Assembly: GCF_003987355.1 (NCBI RefSeq)
Contig: NZ_PIPR01000001.1
Location: 1,612,001-1,676,000 of the forward strand
Direction: 5' to 3'
Length of the DNA: 64,000 nt
From: Pseudidiomarina aestuarii
GTDB lineage: Bacteria > Pseudomonadota > Gammaproteobacteria > Enterobacterales > Alteromonadaceae
In this document: piece by piece, positions 1 to 9,043 of the stretch
Layout of the letters: each line of letters starts with the position of its first letter
Position numbering within the stretch: position 1 is the first letter of the stretch
The notes under the pieces: model-generated
What the model saw: only the letters and a program-made list of their open reading frames with translations
What the model was told of the DNA's origin: nothing
Database searches by the model: none
Made by a program: the position numbers and the translations under genes

Positions 1-171
1 AACTGTCACTGTTGCTGGAATGGCACTCACTTGTTGATTGGTGCGAGTTGCGGTGATTTCGATACGCTCATCAGGCTCAACTGAAGTTGAGTCTTGTGCG
101 TATGAAACGCCAACTAAAGAACTGGTAATTGCTATTGCGGTGAGTGTTCGTTTGAACTGCGTTGCCATCAT
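1..171 (-). CDS. TonB-dependent outer-membrane receptor, N-terminal fragment
   Basis: Only the first 57 codons are in the window; the gene continues past the left edge. The start reads MMATQFKRTL, followed by a hydrophobic signal peptide ending near SYAQ. Next comes ERIEITATRT and a stretch ending in VSAIPATVTV, the usual opening of the TonB box/plug region of TonB-dependent siderophore or metal receptors. An AGGAG sits 8 bases before the ATG at 171, which favours that codon over the ATG at 168. Two Fur-like AT-rich sites lie in the upstream gap, so iron-repressed uptake of a ferric chelate is likely. The substrate cannot be told from this fragment. Confidence 0.8.
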   Translation of the reverse strand, partial: MMATQFKRTLTAIAITSSLVGVSYAQDSTSVEPDERIEITATRTNQQVSAIPATVTV

Positions 172-210
172 TCTGAGCGCTCCTACAACGGAATAATTTG
201 AAAGTGCGCT

Positions 211-229
211 AATGATAACGATTCGCATT
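211..229. promoter_or_regulatory. Putative Fur box 1
   Basis: The 19 bases AATGATAACGATTCGCATT resemble the Fur consensus of GATAAT/ATTATC half-sites. The site lies 40 bases upstream of the TonB-receptor start. Assignment is by eye, without a matrix score. Confidence 0.5.
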
Positions 230-243
230 TATAGATCAAGTCT

Positions 244-264
244 AAATGAGAATAATTTTTATTT
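244..264. promoter_or_regulatory. Putative Fur box 2
   Basis: A second Fur-like stretch (AAATGAGAATAATTTTTATT) follows the first by 14 bases. It keeps the GAGAAT-AAT core seen in many gammaproteobacterial Fur sites. It lies between the receptor and the divergent antiporter gene and could affect either promoter. Confidence 0.45.
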
Positions 265-358
265 AGGACTGATTTTTGGATTGTGTTTCCATCCCCCTCG
301 TTTTCTTGGCACACTATCGCATTGAGTGAATCAGCAACTTATCAGTGAAGGAATGAAC

Positions 359-1738
359 ATGACGTGGCTATCGATATTACCGCCTCTGGTGGCGATTATT
401 GTCGTGTTTTGGCGCAAGGAAGTAATTGTCGCACTCTTACTCGCGGTCTTTACCTCTGAGTTGTTGCTGACCCTGCAGGCGCCTGAGCTCTCGCTTGGTT
501 ATGCCTTTATTGCCACACTAGAACGTATTGTCAGCGTATTTGAATCACCGGGAAATACTCGGATTTTGGTATTTAGCTTATTAGTCGGCGCGTTGCTTGC
601 CTATATTCGCGAGTCGGGCGGCGTTGCCGCAATGGTTGAAGGCTTGCTGAAACGCGGTATGGGTAAAACCAAACGCAGTGCCAGTTTGTTGACCGTTTTC
701 ACCGGTATTTTTATCTTCATTGAATCGAATTTAAGTGTGTTGACCGCAGGTATTTTATCGCGCGGCCTGTTTGAAAAATTAGGCATGAGCCGCGCTCGAT
801 TGGCTTATTTAATTGATAGCACCAGCGCGCCAATTTGTATCTTAATTCTGTTGAATGGTTGGGGGGCATACGTGTTAAGCATGCTCGAGCAACAGGAATT
901 ACCGGGTTCATCGGTGGTGACGCTGTGGAGTACTATTCCATTTAACTTCTATGCGCTGGTGACGTTAGTGCTGGTGTTCTATACCGCTATTTCGACGCGG
1001 GTTCATGGCCCCATGCGGCGCCTCGAAGCGCAACCGCAGCCCACGCAAGACTTGCCAGAGCATGTGCCAAGCAATAGCAAAGCGCGATACATGGTGGTGC
1101 CTCTCGTGGTGATGGTCGGTGGCATGATTGCCTTTATGATTGGTACCGGCGGTGGCGATATTACCCAAGGCGATGGCTCGAAAGCAGTTTTATATGCGAC
1201 TGCTCTTGCCTGTTTGGTTGCATACCTCATGTTGTTACTCAGTAAACGTGAAACCCATCAAAACTTGGTGAATATTGGATTTAAGGGTATGGGCGAACTG
1301 CTGCCGCTGGTGACCATCGTGTTGTTGTCGCTTGCCCTTGGAAGCAGCTTGCGTGAACTGGGGACTGGTGTCTTCTTGGCGGGCTTAGTCGGTGATTATT
1401 TGCCACTGGTACTTATTGCGCCGATGCTGTTTGTCGCCGGTGCACTGATTTCTTTTACGACCGGTACTTCATGGGGTACCTTCGCAATCCTAATTCCGAT
1501 TGCTGCGCCATTGATTATCGCGCTCGATTTACCTGCACCATTACTTCTGGCGGCAGTATTGGGTGGTGGTGTATTCGGCGACCATTGTTCACCGATATCG
1601 GACACGACCGCGGTATCATCGCTCGCATCCGGCTGTGATTTGTTAGAGCACGTACAAACGCAATTACCTTACGCATTGGTTGGCGGCGGTATCACCATTG
1701 TGCTCTATGTTATCGCTAGTTTCGTGATGATTGGGTAA
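359..1738 (+). CDS. NhaC-family Na+/H+ antiporter
   Basis: Inner-membrane antiporter of about 459 residues with roughly a dozen hydrophobic segments, matching the NhaC (Na_H_antiporter) family. The hallmark motif GDHCSPISDTT lies near residue 406. It is followed by SSLASGCDLLEHVQTQLPYA, as usual in this family. The role is probably sodium or organic-cation/proton exchange for pH and salt balance in a marine host. The reading frame is open from a GTG at 326, but GAAGGA at 347-352 sits 6 bases before the ATG at 359, which I take as the start. The ATG at 353 is too close to that site. The gene is followed by a heptad-repeat hairpin and then alr. The exact exchanged ion is inferred, not seen. Confidence 0.88.
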   Translation: MTWLSILPPLVAIIVVFWRKEVIVALLLAVFTSELLLTLQAPELSLGYAFIATLERIVSVFESPGNTRILVFSLLVGALLAYIRESGGVAAMVEGLLKRGMGKTKRSASLLTVFTGIFIFIESNLSVLTAGILSRGLFEKLGMSRARLAYLIDSTSAPICILILLNGWGAYVLSMLEQQELPGSSVVTLWSTIPFNFYALVTLVLVFYTAISTRVHGPMRRLEAQPQPTQDLPEHVPSNSKARYMVVPLVVMVGGMIAFMIGTGGGDITQGDGSKAVLYATALACLVAYLMLLLSKRETHQNLVNIGFKGMGELLPLVTIVLLSLALGSSLRELGTGVFLAGLVGDYLPLVLIAPMLFVAGALISFTTGTSWGTFAILIPIAAPLIIALDLPAPLLLAAVLGGGVFGDHCSPISDTTAVSSLASGCDLLEHVQTQLPYALVGGGITIVLYVIASFVMIG

Positions 1739-1753
1739 ATGAAACATGCTAAT

Positions 1754-1825
1754 CGTTACTAGCCATTAGCTACTGGCGAAAGCCAAGACTAAAACAAAGA
1801 CGCAAGTAACAAATAACAAGTAACG
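1754..1825. repeat. Heptad-repeat hairpin A
   Basis: An imperfect inverted repeat occupies the gap between the antiporter and alr. The left arm is 1754-1778 and the right arm 1801-1825, around a 22-base loop. Both arms run in 7-base steps (CGTTACT, AGCCATT, AGCTACT on the left; AACAAAT, AACAAGT, AACGAGT on the right). About 18 of 25 positions pair. It has no T-tract like a classical terminator. Similar structures lie at 6075-6140 and 8795-8946. Confidence 0.75.
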
Positions 1826-1861
1826 AGTAACTGTTCGCGACAGCGAACACATGGGAAAGAC

Positions 1862-2971
1862 ATGGGGAACGGGATTCATTTTCGCGCAACACGAGCAGAG
1901 ATCGATCGTGATGCATTCGCGCATAACGCTCAACTCATCCGCGATAGCGCAGCCGGAGCCAAAGTGCTGGGTGTGATCAAAGCCGATGGGTATGGGCATG
2001 GAGTTATTAGCACCGCGAATGCTATTGCAGCTCATGTGGATGCCTTTGCCGTAGCTTTTATTGACGAGGCGTTGCAGCTTCGTGAAGCGGGTTTTAGTTT
2101 ACCGATTGTTCTACTCGAGGGCTGTTTATCTGCCGCCGAGCTCCCCATTTGTGCGCACCATAATCTACAACCGGTGGTGCATGAGCCTTCTCAGTTAGAT
2201 GCGATACTCACGTCGCGACTGGTGCGTCCGCTTGCCGTGTGGCTGAAAGTCGACACCGGGATGCATCGCCTTGGCTGGCATCCGCAAGACGTTGCGCGGG
2301 TGTATCGCGAGCTTGAAGCCAGCCCCAATGTCGGCGCGATTACGTTGATGTCTCATTACGCGAATTCCGGTGATAGTGAGCATCCACTGACCCAACGGCA
2401 AAATGATTTATTTAGTGCTGTATGTGCAGAGACGGCAATTACTGAATCTTTAAGTATTGCCAATTCAGCCGCCCTTTTGAGCTCGTCGAAAGACTTCAGT
2501 ACGCTCGATGGTCATTGGGTTCGTACTGGCTTAACCCTGTATGGGGTTGCACCGAGAACACCGGATCAAAACATCAAAATACCACTACGTCCGGTTATGC
2601 GTTTGGTTGCCCCGGTTATTGCTGTTCGGGAAATTCCAGTGGGCGACAGCGTCGGGTACGGCAGTCGTTGGCAGGCCAAACGCAAGAGCCGTATCGCGAC
2701 CGTAGCCATTGGGTACGCGGATGGTTATCCCCGCCATTGCCCTGATGGCACACCGGTATATGTTCATGGAACTGAAGTGCCGCTCATAGGTACAGTATCG
2801 ATGGATATGATCACCATCGATATAACCGATTTGGACGCGGTTCAAGTGGGAGATGAAGTTGAGCTATGGGGACCGAATCTACCAGTCGACCGCATTGCTG
2901 AGGCCGCTGGCACTATTAGTTATGAGTTGTTCTGCCGGGTATCGGCGCGGGTACCGCGAGTTGAAATTTAG
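1862..2971 (+). CDS. alr: Alanine racemase
   Basis: PLP enzyme that interconverts L- and D-alanine for peptidoglycan. At 369 residues it has the normal family length. The PLP lysine is K40 in [11 protein letters not shown]. The second catalytic base, a tyrosine, sits near residue 265 in [17 protein letters not shown] and IGYADGYPR, both standard in the family, follow. The start at 1862 begins [19 protein letters not shown] and is preceded by GGGAAAG. The gene ends 4 bases inside the convergent yqhA, leaving no space for a separate terminator. Whether it is the biosynthetic (alr) or catabolic (dadX) form cannot be told, because no D-amino-acid dehydrogenase is adjacent. Confidence 0.95.
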   Translation: MGNGIHFRATRAEIDRDAFAHNAQLIRDSAAGAKVLGVIKADGYGHGVISTANAIAAHVDAFAVAFIDEALQLREAGFSLPIVLLEGCLSAAELPICAHHNLQPVVHEPSQLDAILTSRLVRPLAVWLKVDTGMHRLGWHPQDVARVYRELEASPNVGAITLMSHYANSGDSEHPLTQRQNDLFSAVCAETAITESLSIANSAALLSSSKDFSTLDGHWVRTGLTLYGVAPRTPDQNIKIPLRPVMRLVAPVIAVREIPVGDSVGYGSRWQAKRKSRIATVAIGYADGYPRHCPDGTPVYVHGTEVPLIGTVSMDMITIDITDLDAVQVGDEVELWGPNLPVDRIAEAAGTISYELFCRVSARVPRVEI

Positions 2972-3477
2972 TCACCGCTGGTGTCTGACTTATCCCGCGT
3001 CAATTTATCCAAGTAACCCATGGCAAAAGCCGAGCCGACAAAGGTCAGGTGCATAATGACGTACCATTTGATCTTGTCGTCAGCTAAGTTTTCAGCGTTC
3101 ATGAAGACTTTCAGCAAATGAATGGACGAAATAGCCACAATAGAGGCGGCTACCTTATTCTTCAAACCGCCGGAATCGATTTTACCTAGCCAAGCCAGTT
3201 TCTCGGTATTGCCGTTGATATTCAGCGTCGAGACGAAATTTTCGTAACCACTCAGCATCACCATCACCAGCAAACCACCCACCAAAGCAATGTCGATGAG
3301 CGTCAGGACCATGAGAATTAAATCGACTTCCGGTGTACTGAGAATCAGCGGAAACGCATGCACCAATTCTTGAAAAAACTTAATTGCGAGCAATAGCACA
3401 GCTAAACTCAGCCCCAAATAAATGGGTGCAAGCAGCCAGCGTAAGCTATACATCAAATTTTCAAAAAAGCGTTCCAT
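2968..3477 (-). CDS. yqhA: UPF0114 family membrane protein YqhA
   Basis: Integral membrane protein of 169 residues with three or four hydrophobic helices, matching the YqhA/TIGR00645 family. The characteristic opening [20 protein letters not shown] and the conserved [20 protein letters not shown]-type segment are both present. The ATG at 3477 follows AGGAG by 4 bases; the longer open frame to 3561 would run into yqaA. yqaA lies upstream on the same strand with a 19-base gap, so the two are probably co-transcribed. The biochemical function of this family is unknown. Confidence 0.9.
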   Translation of the reverse strand: MERFFENLMYSLRWLLAPIYLGLSLAVLLLAIKFFQELVHAFPLILSTPEVDLILMVLTLIDIALVGGLLVMVMLSGYENFVSTLNINGNTEKLAWLGKIDSGGLKNKVAASIVAISSIHLLKVFMNAENLADDKIKWYVIMHLTFVGSAFAMGYLDKLTRDKSDTSGD

Positions 3478-3496
3478 GATTCTCCTCATTCGTTCG

Positions 3497-3922
3497 CTAC
3501 TGCGGCCAGAATAGCTGCATGATACCAAGCAACACCGCATAGCGACCAGCTTTACTGACAAAAACTAAAATGAGAAATTGCCAGAATCTCAAGCGCAACA
3601 TGCCCGCAATGAAGGTCAATGGATCGCCCAAAAACGGTGTCCAAGCCAGTAACAGCGACCATTTACCATAGCGCTCAAACCACCAATGGCCTTTTTCTAG
3701 GGTATTAGCTTTGAAGGGAAACCAGCGTCGATCTTGAAACTGCAGCAGGTATCGTCCCAGCACGTAATTGATTACGGAACCTAGTGTGTTGCCCGCGGAG
3801 GCGACTACCCATAACCACCACAGGTTATAACCCTGCTGCTGAGCAGCCACGACCAGTATTTCTGACTGCACGGGCAGGATTGTCGCTGCCAGCAATGCAG
3901 TCAGAAAAATGCTCAGATACAT
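3497..3922 (-). CDS. yqaA: YqaA family inner-membrane protein (DedA/VTT-like)
   Basis: Membrane protein of 141 residues related to the VTT/SNARE-associated fold. Family signatures are [14 protein letters not shown] at the N-terminus, [15 protein letters not shown] in the middle, and the [18 protein letters not shown] block near residue 100. VTT proteins are linked to lipid scrambling and membrane homeostasis; the YqaA branch has no firm biochemical role. It lies 9 bases downstream of the S9 peptidase stop and 19 bases upstream of yqhA, suggesting one transcript of peptidase-yqaA-yqhA. Confidence 0.9.
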   Translation of the reverse strand: MYLSIFLTALLAATILPVQSEILVVAAQQQGYNLWWLWVVASAGNTLGSVINYVLGRYLLQFQDRRWFPFKANTLEKGHWWFERYGKWSLLLAWTPFLGDPLTFIAGMLRLRFWQFLILVFVSKAGRYAVLLGIMQLFWPQ

Positions 3923-3931
3923 GGCGAGAGC

Positions 3932-6043
3932 TTATTCACCATCCGCTGACTTGAGATAGCGCTTAAACCACGCCACCGTATAGTCCACTTTTGCATTGAT
4001 GCGTGAAGGTCGCGCCGTGACGCCATGGTAGGCGTCCGGAATTCGTACCATCACAGTTGGAACCTGGCGAATTTTCAAAGCCTGATAAAACTGTTCGGTT
4101 TCCGCTATAGGTGTACGGCGATCTTTTTCACCGGTGAACATCAGTACCGGCGTCTTCACATTCCCGACTCGCGACAATGGCGAACGAGCCCAGTAATGAT
4201 TCGGGTCTTCCCACGGCAATGCCGGGAACTGGTTGGTGATTTGGCCAATCGAGCTATCGGCTGTCAGCGTTTTGCTTACCCAGTTGATAACTGGATTCGT
4301 GGCTGCCGCCGCATTAAACCGATCGGTGGTTCCCACTGCAAATGCGGTTGCGATACCGCCGGCAGAACCACCTGCAATAAAGAGGTTATTGGGATCTGCG
4401 ACACCTTTCTCAATCAATGCATCAAGGCCCGACAAATGGTCAGCTAAATCGTTGTCAGACGAATAAAAGCCATCCAGCAACATCGCGAAATCTTTGCCAT
4501 AGGAAGTACTGCCGCGGTAATTGTTATAGAACACGACAAAGCCTTCCGCCGCATAACGCTGATGTTCGGCGCTGAAAAATGGACCATAAGCTAAATGCGG
4601 GCCACCATGAATTTCGACCATGGTTGGATAGGCCTTACTGGGGTCGTAGTTGGGCGGGGTTAAATACCAGCCGTGAATTTCAGTACCGTCAAAGCTTGAT
4701 GAATAAGTAAATTCATTTAATTGAGCCAAGTCGCGATGGCCCAGTACATCCTCGTTCAGTGCAGTCAAAACACGTTTGCGTTTTGCTTCATCACGCTGCT
4801 TGAGGTTATAAACTGCCACATCGGCTGGTCTGGACTCACTGCCGTAGGTAAACGCAATGACATCAGAATCAGCCGCTGCGGAGAACATCCCAAATAAATA
4901 TGGACGACTGATGCTGGTTCCACCGATTTTATCGGTCAAATCAGTGCGACGATCATTCAATGTCACTGTGGCTAATTTGTAGCGTCCACGGTCCGCATAT
5001 TGCACTGCAAGTGTCTTATTATCGAGCCACTGTGGGCTCTCAATAGAGCGATCCAAGTCAGCTTGCAACGATTGAATAGTGCCATTGCCCAGGTTCATGA
5101 CCTGAAGCTTGGCGTTATGATACGGCTCGGGTGCACTTGAGCGACTCAAAAAAGCGAGCTGAGAGCCATCTGGCGAGAGGCTAGCCGAATATTCGCCACC
5201 CGGTTGATTAGTGAGCTGAGTCAGTTTCAGCGACTGGGTGTTGACCTGCCACAAGTCTTGCTCACCGGTTTGATATTCCCAGCTTTCCGCACGGGTTGCG
5301 CCGAAAATAATGTGCTGATTGTCGCGCCAGACTAAAGGACCACCGTGATCAAACGCACCTGCTGTTAGCTGTCGAGCAGTACCGCCATCACTTGGAACCA
5401 CAAATACTTGGCGATACGCCGATGGCACAACGCCTTGCCCATCGCGCTGATAGAAAGTTCGCTCAACTACAACTGGCGCAGGCGCCCATTTTGCGTCTTT
5501 GGGCTTGGTGGCAGACTTCACGGATTTGGCGAAATCGGTTTTGGGTGCAGGCTCATTCATCATAAACGCGAGCTGCTTGCCATTCGGCGACCAACTTAAA
5601 TTACCTGGGCTTTGCTGCACGCTGGTCACTGCTGTTAGCTTTTGCTGCGCCAACCAATACACATGAATTTGATTTTTACCGGCTCGATTGGAAGTAAAAG
5701 CCAGTCGGGTGCCATCCGGTGACCAAGTTGGATTGCCATATTGATACTGATCGGCAAACAACGGCGTATGCGCACCCGTCTCGACATCAATCAGCCACAA
5801 TTCGTTGCGGGTACCGTCGGTCATAATGTCGTAATGAGATCTCACATAAACCACATGCTGACCATTAGGGCTGACCTGCACATTATTCGCCCACTCCAAC
5901 GCAAACACGTCCTCGGCGCTAAGCGTCGGCTTAACCTCGGGGATGGTCGCGGTATCTGTGGTGTCACTAAGCGTGTCAGCTAACGCGGTGGCACTGAGTC
6001 CGAGACTCAGCAACGCGGCACCAATCAATATGTATTTCTGCAT
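3932..6043 (-). CDS. Secreted S9 family peptidase (prolyl oligopeptidase/DPP-like)
   Basis: Exported serine peptidase of about 703 residues. A signal peptide (MQKYILIGAALLSLGLSATA) is followed by a WD40-like beta-propeller with repeated WSPDG/LSPDG blades. A C-terminal alpha/beta hydrolase domain starts near residue 455. The nucleophile is the Ser near 560 in GGSAGG, the Asp lies near 640 in GEKDRRTP, and the His near 673 in DAYHGV. Family members cleave oligopeptides, often dipeptides after proline or acyl-amino acids. AAGGA sits 6 bases before the ATG at 6043, better than the longer frame to 6073. It probably works with the other exported peptidases in this window on environmental protein. 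Confidence 0.92.
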   Translation of the reverse strand: MQKYILIGAALLSLGLSATALADTLSDTTDTATIPEVKPTLSAEDVFALEWANNVQVSPNGQHVVYVRSHYDIMTDGTRNELWLIDVETGAHTPLFADQYQYGNPTWSPDGTRLAFTSNRAGKNQIHVYWLAQQKLTAVTSVQQSPGNLSWSPNGKQLAFMMNEPAPKTDFAKSVKSATKPKDAKWAPAPVVVERTFYQRDGQGVVPSAYRQVFVVPSDGGTARQLTAGAFDHGGPLVWRDNQHIIFGATRAESWEYQTGEQDLWQVNTQSLKLTQLTNQPGGEYSASLSPDGSQLAFLSRSSAPEPYHNAKLQVMNLGNGTIQSLQADLDRSIESPQWLDNKTLAVQYADRGRYKLATVTLNDRRTDLTDKIGGTSISRPYLFGMFSAAADSDVIAFTYGSESRPADVAVYNLKQRDEAKRKRVLTALNEDVLGHRDLAQLNEFTYSSSFDGTEIHGWYLTPPNYDPSKAYPTMVEIHGGPHLAYGPFFSAEHQRYAAEGFVVFYNNYRGSTSYGKDFAMLLDGFYSSDNDLADHLSGLDALIEKGVADPNNLFIAGGSAGGIATAFAVGTTDRFNAAAATNPVINWVSKTLTADSSIGQITNQFPALPWEDPNHYWARSPLSRVGNVKTPVLMFTGEKDRRTPIAETEQFYQALKIRQVPTVMVRIPDAYHGVTARPSRINAKVDYTVAWFKRYLKSADGE

Positions 6044-6074
6044 GCGGTATCCTTTTAAAGATGAAAGCGTCATT

Positions 6075-6140
6075 GGCTATTAGTTACTAGCTACTCGCAA
6101 ACACAGATCTCTGTTTCCGAGTAACCAGTAACCGATAACT
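6075..6140. repeat. Heptad-repeat hairpin B
   Basis: An imperfect inverted repeat lies between the S9 peptidase and the divergent diguanylate cyclase. Left arm 6075-6097 (GGCTATT, AGTTACT, AGCTACT, CG) pairs with 6118-6140. Heptads on the right are GAGTAAC, CAGTAAC, CGATAAC and continue to about 6154. The loop holds a smaller near-palindrome, AAACACAGATCTCTGTTT. The sequence is related to hairpins A and C. Its place in a divergent promoter region argues against a simple terminator role. Confidence 0.7.
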
Positions 6141-6295
6141 AGTAGCTGGTTGCCATCAGATTAACAGTGCTTGTGTGGTGTGCAATACATTTCCGACCAA
6201 GCACTATGAGACATCGACAAATGGATTGTTTATTTTCTGTAAATTCCGTATGCTGCTTTCTGTTTACTGCCATTTACGGGTGAAGCAGACGTCTG

Positions 6296-7438
6296 ATGTT
6301 GCATCTTCCGACTCTCATTGCCGTCAGTATCGTCATGAACATACTGCTCGGAATCCTGATGTTGGTAATCTTTCGATTACGCCAGCAACAACGTTGTTTT
6401 GTCTATTGGTCAGTCGCTTGTTTTGTCTTCGCCGCTGCAGCTATTACTGCAAGTCTTCGCGCTTTTATTGATGCCCCACTACTGACCGTTTACTGCGCGG
6501 ATCTACTGATTATTTTGGCGCCGCTACTCGCCATAGCAGGGCTGCGAGAATACCTGCATTACACACGTAGTTTCGTGTATTTACGAGCACTCTGGGCCTG
6601 TTGCGCAATATTGCTCGCTCCATTACATACCCAGCCGCTTCTCGCTCAACTTGTCACCTCTATCGTACTCGCAGGAGCTTTCGGTTATGCAACCTTATTG
6701 CTGGTTCGAGTACCAACGCGCTCGCCGTTACCTAAACTGGTACTCGCGCTGCTTTTTGGTGCTCATGCTCTGATCATGATCATACAGTCGAGTATACTTT
6801 TTACCTCGTTCCGCGAGGGTCCGATGCCTAGCTTCGCACCTTTGCTTGAATGGATACTGGTGAATCACCTATTGCTTACCACCGCCACTGCGATGGTGTT
6901 CCCATTGCTCGTCTTTGTGAGTAATGAAAATCGACTGACTCAATTAGCGAACTACGATGACCTCACCAAGCTGTTTAATCGACGTGCATTCTACCAACAG
7001 GCTGAAGATTACTTTGCTGCAAGTGAACTCGATGAGCAGGACTTTAGCGCTTTAATGCTCGACCTCGATCATTTCAAAGGAATCAATGATCAGTATGGTC
7101 ATGCTGCAGGAGACGCCTGCTTGCGCTGGGTGGCTCGCCAAATTCGTTCACAGCTTCGTGAACAAGATGTCGCTGCGCGGGTGGGTGGTGAAGAATTCGC
7201 TATAGCACTGCCGCAAACCGATGAAAGAGCTGCAATCGCAATCGCTGACCGGTTGCTAGAAGCCATTGGTGGCGAACCTTTTGAATACCAAAGCCAACCA
7301 ATACATTTGACCGTCAGTATTGGGGTCATTCATCGCAAATCTCGGCACGAGGCCTTGCAAGCTTTACTGATCGACGCCGATACTGCTCTTTATACCGCGA
7401 AAAAACAGGGGCGCAACCAAGTCGTGCTCGCCTCTTAA
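6296..7438 (+). CDS. Membrane-anchored GGDEF diguanylate cyclase
   Basis: Protein of 380 residues. The first ~210 form about six transmembrane helices with no recognisable sensor family. The rest is a GGDEF domain that would make cyclic di-GMP from two GTP. The active-site motif is GGEEF near residue 297. An REQD inhibitory I-site lies exactly five residues before it, so product feedback is expected. DLDHFKGINDQYGHAAGD matches the conserved GTP/metal-binding helix. The start at 6296 has only a weak ribosome-binding site. The amidohydrolase follows 11 bases downstream, so they may share a transcript. Confidence 0.92.
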   Translation: MLHLPTLIAVSIVMNILLGILMLVIFRLRQQQRCFVYWSVACFVFAAAAITASLRAFIDAPLLTVYCADLLIILAPLLAIAGLREYLHYTRSFVYLRALWACCAILLAPLHTQPLLAQLVTSIVLAGAFGYATLLLVRVPTRSPLPKLVLALLFGAHALIMIIQSSILFTSFREGPMPSFAPLLEWILVNHLLLTTATAMVFPLLVFVSNENRLTQLANYDDLTKLFNRRAFYQQAEDYFAASELDEQDFSALMLDLDHFKGINDQYGHAAGDACLRWVARQIRSQLREQDVAARVGGEEFAIALPQTDERAAIAIADRLLEAIGGEPFEYQSQPIHLTVSIGVIHRKSRHEALQALLIDADTALYTAKKQGRNQVVLAS

Positions 7439-7449
7439 CGGAGGTTTCT

Positions 7450-8808
7450 ATGCGTCAATTCTCTTTTATGGTCAGTTTCTTTCTGGTATCCATTCTCTTT
7501 CTTACTGGTTGTCAAAACGACAAGGCTGCGGCTTCTGATGTCGTTGCCGACACGGTCATACGTAATGTACACATTGTGGACGTTTCAGGAACTTCTCCGA
7601 AAATCGGAGAAGATCGCACTATATTCATCGAAAATGACCGTATTTCCGCAGTTTTGCCGGCTGACGCTGCGACTCCTGTTGGCGCAACCGTGATTGATGG
7701 CGCTGGTGGCTATGTGGTTGCAGGTTTTGCTGAGATGCATGGGCATGTGCCACCTGCCAGTAGCTTTGGACAGTTACCTGAGCGTTATCTTGAAGACGTG
7801 TTGTTCCTCTATGTTGCTAATGGTGTCACGACCGTGCGCGGCATGTTGGGCTACCCGCACCAATTGGATCTCAAAGCATCTATCGCCGCTGGCGAGATGG
7901 TCGGTCCAACCCTGTACTTGGCTGGACCTAGCTTCAACGGCAATTCGATTGAGTCGCCCGAAGCGGCCACCCAACGCGTGATTGACCAGCGCGACGAAGG
8001 TTGGGATTTGCTCAAAGTGCATCCCGGATTGACGTTAGCCGAGTATCAAGCGATGGCGCGCACCGCCCGCGACGCGGACATGGAATTTGGTGGCCATGTA
8101 CCCAGCGAAGTCGGCCTCGCGAACGCTCTGAATGAAGGGCAACGCACAATTGATCACTTAGATGGATACTTAGAATTCGTCGATGCCATGAACCGTCCCA
8201 TTACCACAGAAGAACTGCAGCAACTGGTCGACATGAGTCTCGCCGCTGATGTCGCCGTGGTTCCAACGCAAGCGCTGTGGGCTACCCTCATTGGCGCTGG
8301 CAACTCTGAAGAATTGCTAGCCTACCCTGAGTTGGCTTATGTTCCGCAGCAAGTCAGTGATGGTTGGCGAGGCTTTCTCGAAAATCCGTCGACGTCCTAC
8401 TTCAATGAATCCACTGCTGCCGTGCAACACGCTAATCGTCAGCAACTACTAAAAGCATTGTACGACGGTGGTGTTGATATTATTTTCGGCACCGATGCGC
8501 CACAGCTCTTTAGTGTGCCCGGATTCTCTATGCATCATGAAATTCGCTTTATGCAAGACGCAGGAATTCCAGCTGATGCGATTATTCGCTCCGCCACCGT
8601 TGCCGCCGGCGAATATTTTGTCGAGAAAGACTCCTTTGGCTTGATTGCAGCCGGACAACGTGCCGACTTTATGATTGTAAATGGCAATCCACTCGAGGAC
8701 ATGACTCGACTGAGCGACACGCAGGGTGTAATGGTTCGCGGGCAATGGCTCTCACGAGCCGCTATTGACTCCCGCCTCGCAGAGATAAAAGGAGCTAATG
8801 GCTACTAG
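7450..8808 (+). CDS. Amidohydrolase family lipoprotein (imidazolonepropionase-like)
   Basis: Metal-dependent hydrolase of 452 residues exported as a lipoprotein: the signal ends LFLTGC with the lipid-modified Cys at 21. The amidohydrolase (TIM-barrel) signatures are EMHGHVPP, FGGHVPSEVGL, TIDHLDGYLEF and IFGTDAPQ, giving the usual His/Asp metal ligands. The family cleaves C-N bonds in cyclic amides, dipeptides or related compounds; the substrate is not evident. A strong GGAGG lies 5 bases before the ATG. The stop codon TAG at 8806-8808 is itself part of the left arm of heptad hairpin C. Confidence 0.88.
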   Translation: MRQFSFMVSFFLVSILFLTGCQNDKAAASDVVADTVIRNVHIVDVSGTSPKIGEDRTIFIENDRISAVLPADAATPVGATVIDGAGGYVVAGFAEMHGHVPPASSFGQLPERYLEDVLFLYVANGVTTVRGMLGYPHQLDLKASIAAGEMVGPTLYLAGPSFNGNSIESPEAATQRVIDQRDEGWDLLKVHPGLTLAEYQAMARTARDADMEFGGHVPSEVGLANALNEGQRTIDHLDGYLEFVDAMNRPITTEELQQLVDMSLAADVAVVPTQALWATLIGAGNSEELLAYPELAYVPQQVSDGWRGFLENPSTSYFNESTAAVQHANRQQLLKALYDGGVDIIFGTDAPQLFSVPGFSMHHEIRFMQDAGIPADAIIRSATVAAGEYFVEKDSFGLIAAGQRADFMIVNGNPLEDMTRLSDTQGVMVRGQWLSRAAIDSRLAEIKGANGY

Positions 8809-8946
8809 CTACTGGTTACTCGTTGGTCGTTAGTCGTTAGTCGTTAGTCGAAGCCTGCAATATTTATCGACCAACGACCAACGACCAACGAAAAACGAAT
8901 TGCTAGTAACTAATAACTAATAGCCAGTAACTAATAGCTATTAGTT
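8795..8946. repeat. Heptad-repeat hairpin C (longest copy)
   Basis: An about 150-base imperfect inverted repeat begins inside the last codons of the amidohydrolase. The innermost part is regular: tandem TCGTTAG units up to 8850 face tandem CGACCAA units at 8868-8888 across a 17-base loop, with only G-T type mismatches over 23 positions. Outward, the arms become ACTAGCT/TAGTAAC-like heptads as in hairpins A and B. The right arm runs to about 8946. No T-run follows. Confidence 0.8.
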
Positions 8947-9043
8947 AAAGTATGGCGAGCATTAGAAATGGTCTCGGTCATTCACTGAACATTTCGTGAC
9001 CAGAGGCGTATAGTAAATACACCCATTGCTGTTCGAGGTGTTT

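Noticed and set aside
8827-8888. Heptad arrays considered as a CRISPR array
   Set aside because: Units are 7 bases, arms are mutually inverted, and there are no spacers or cas genes.
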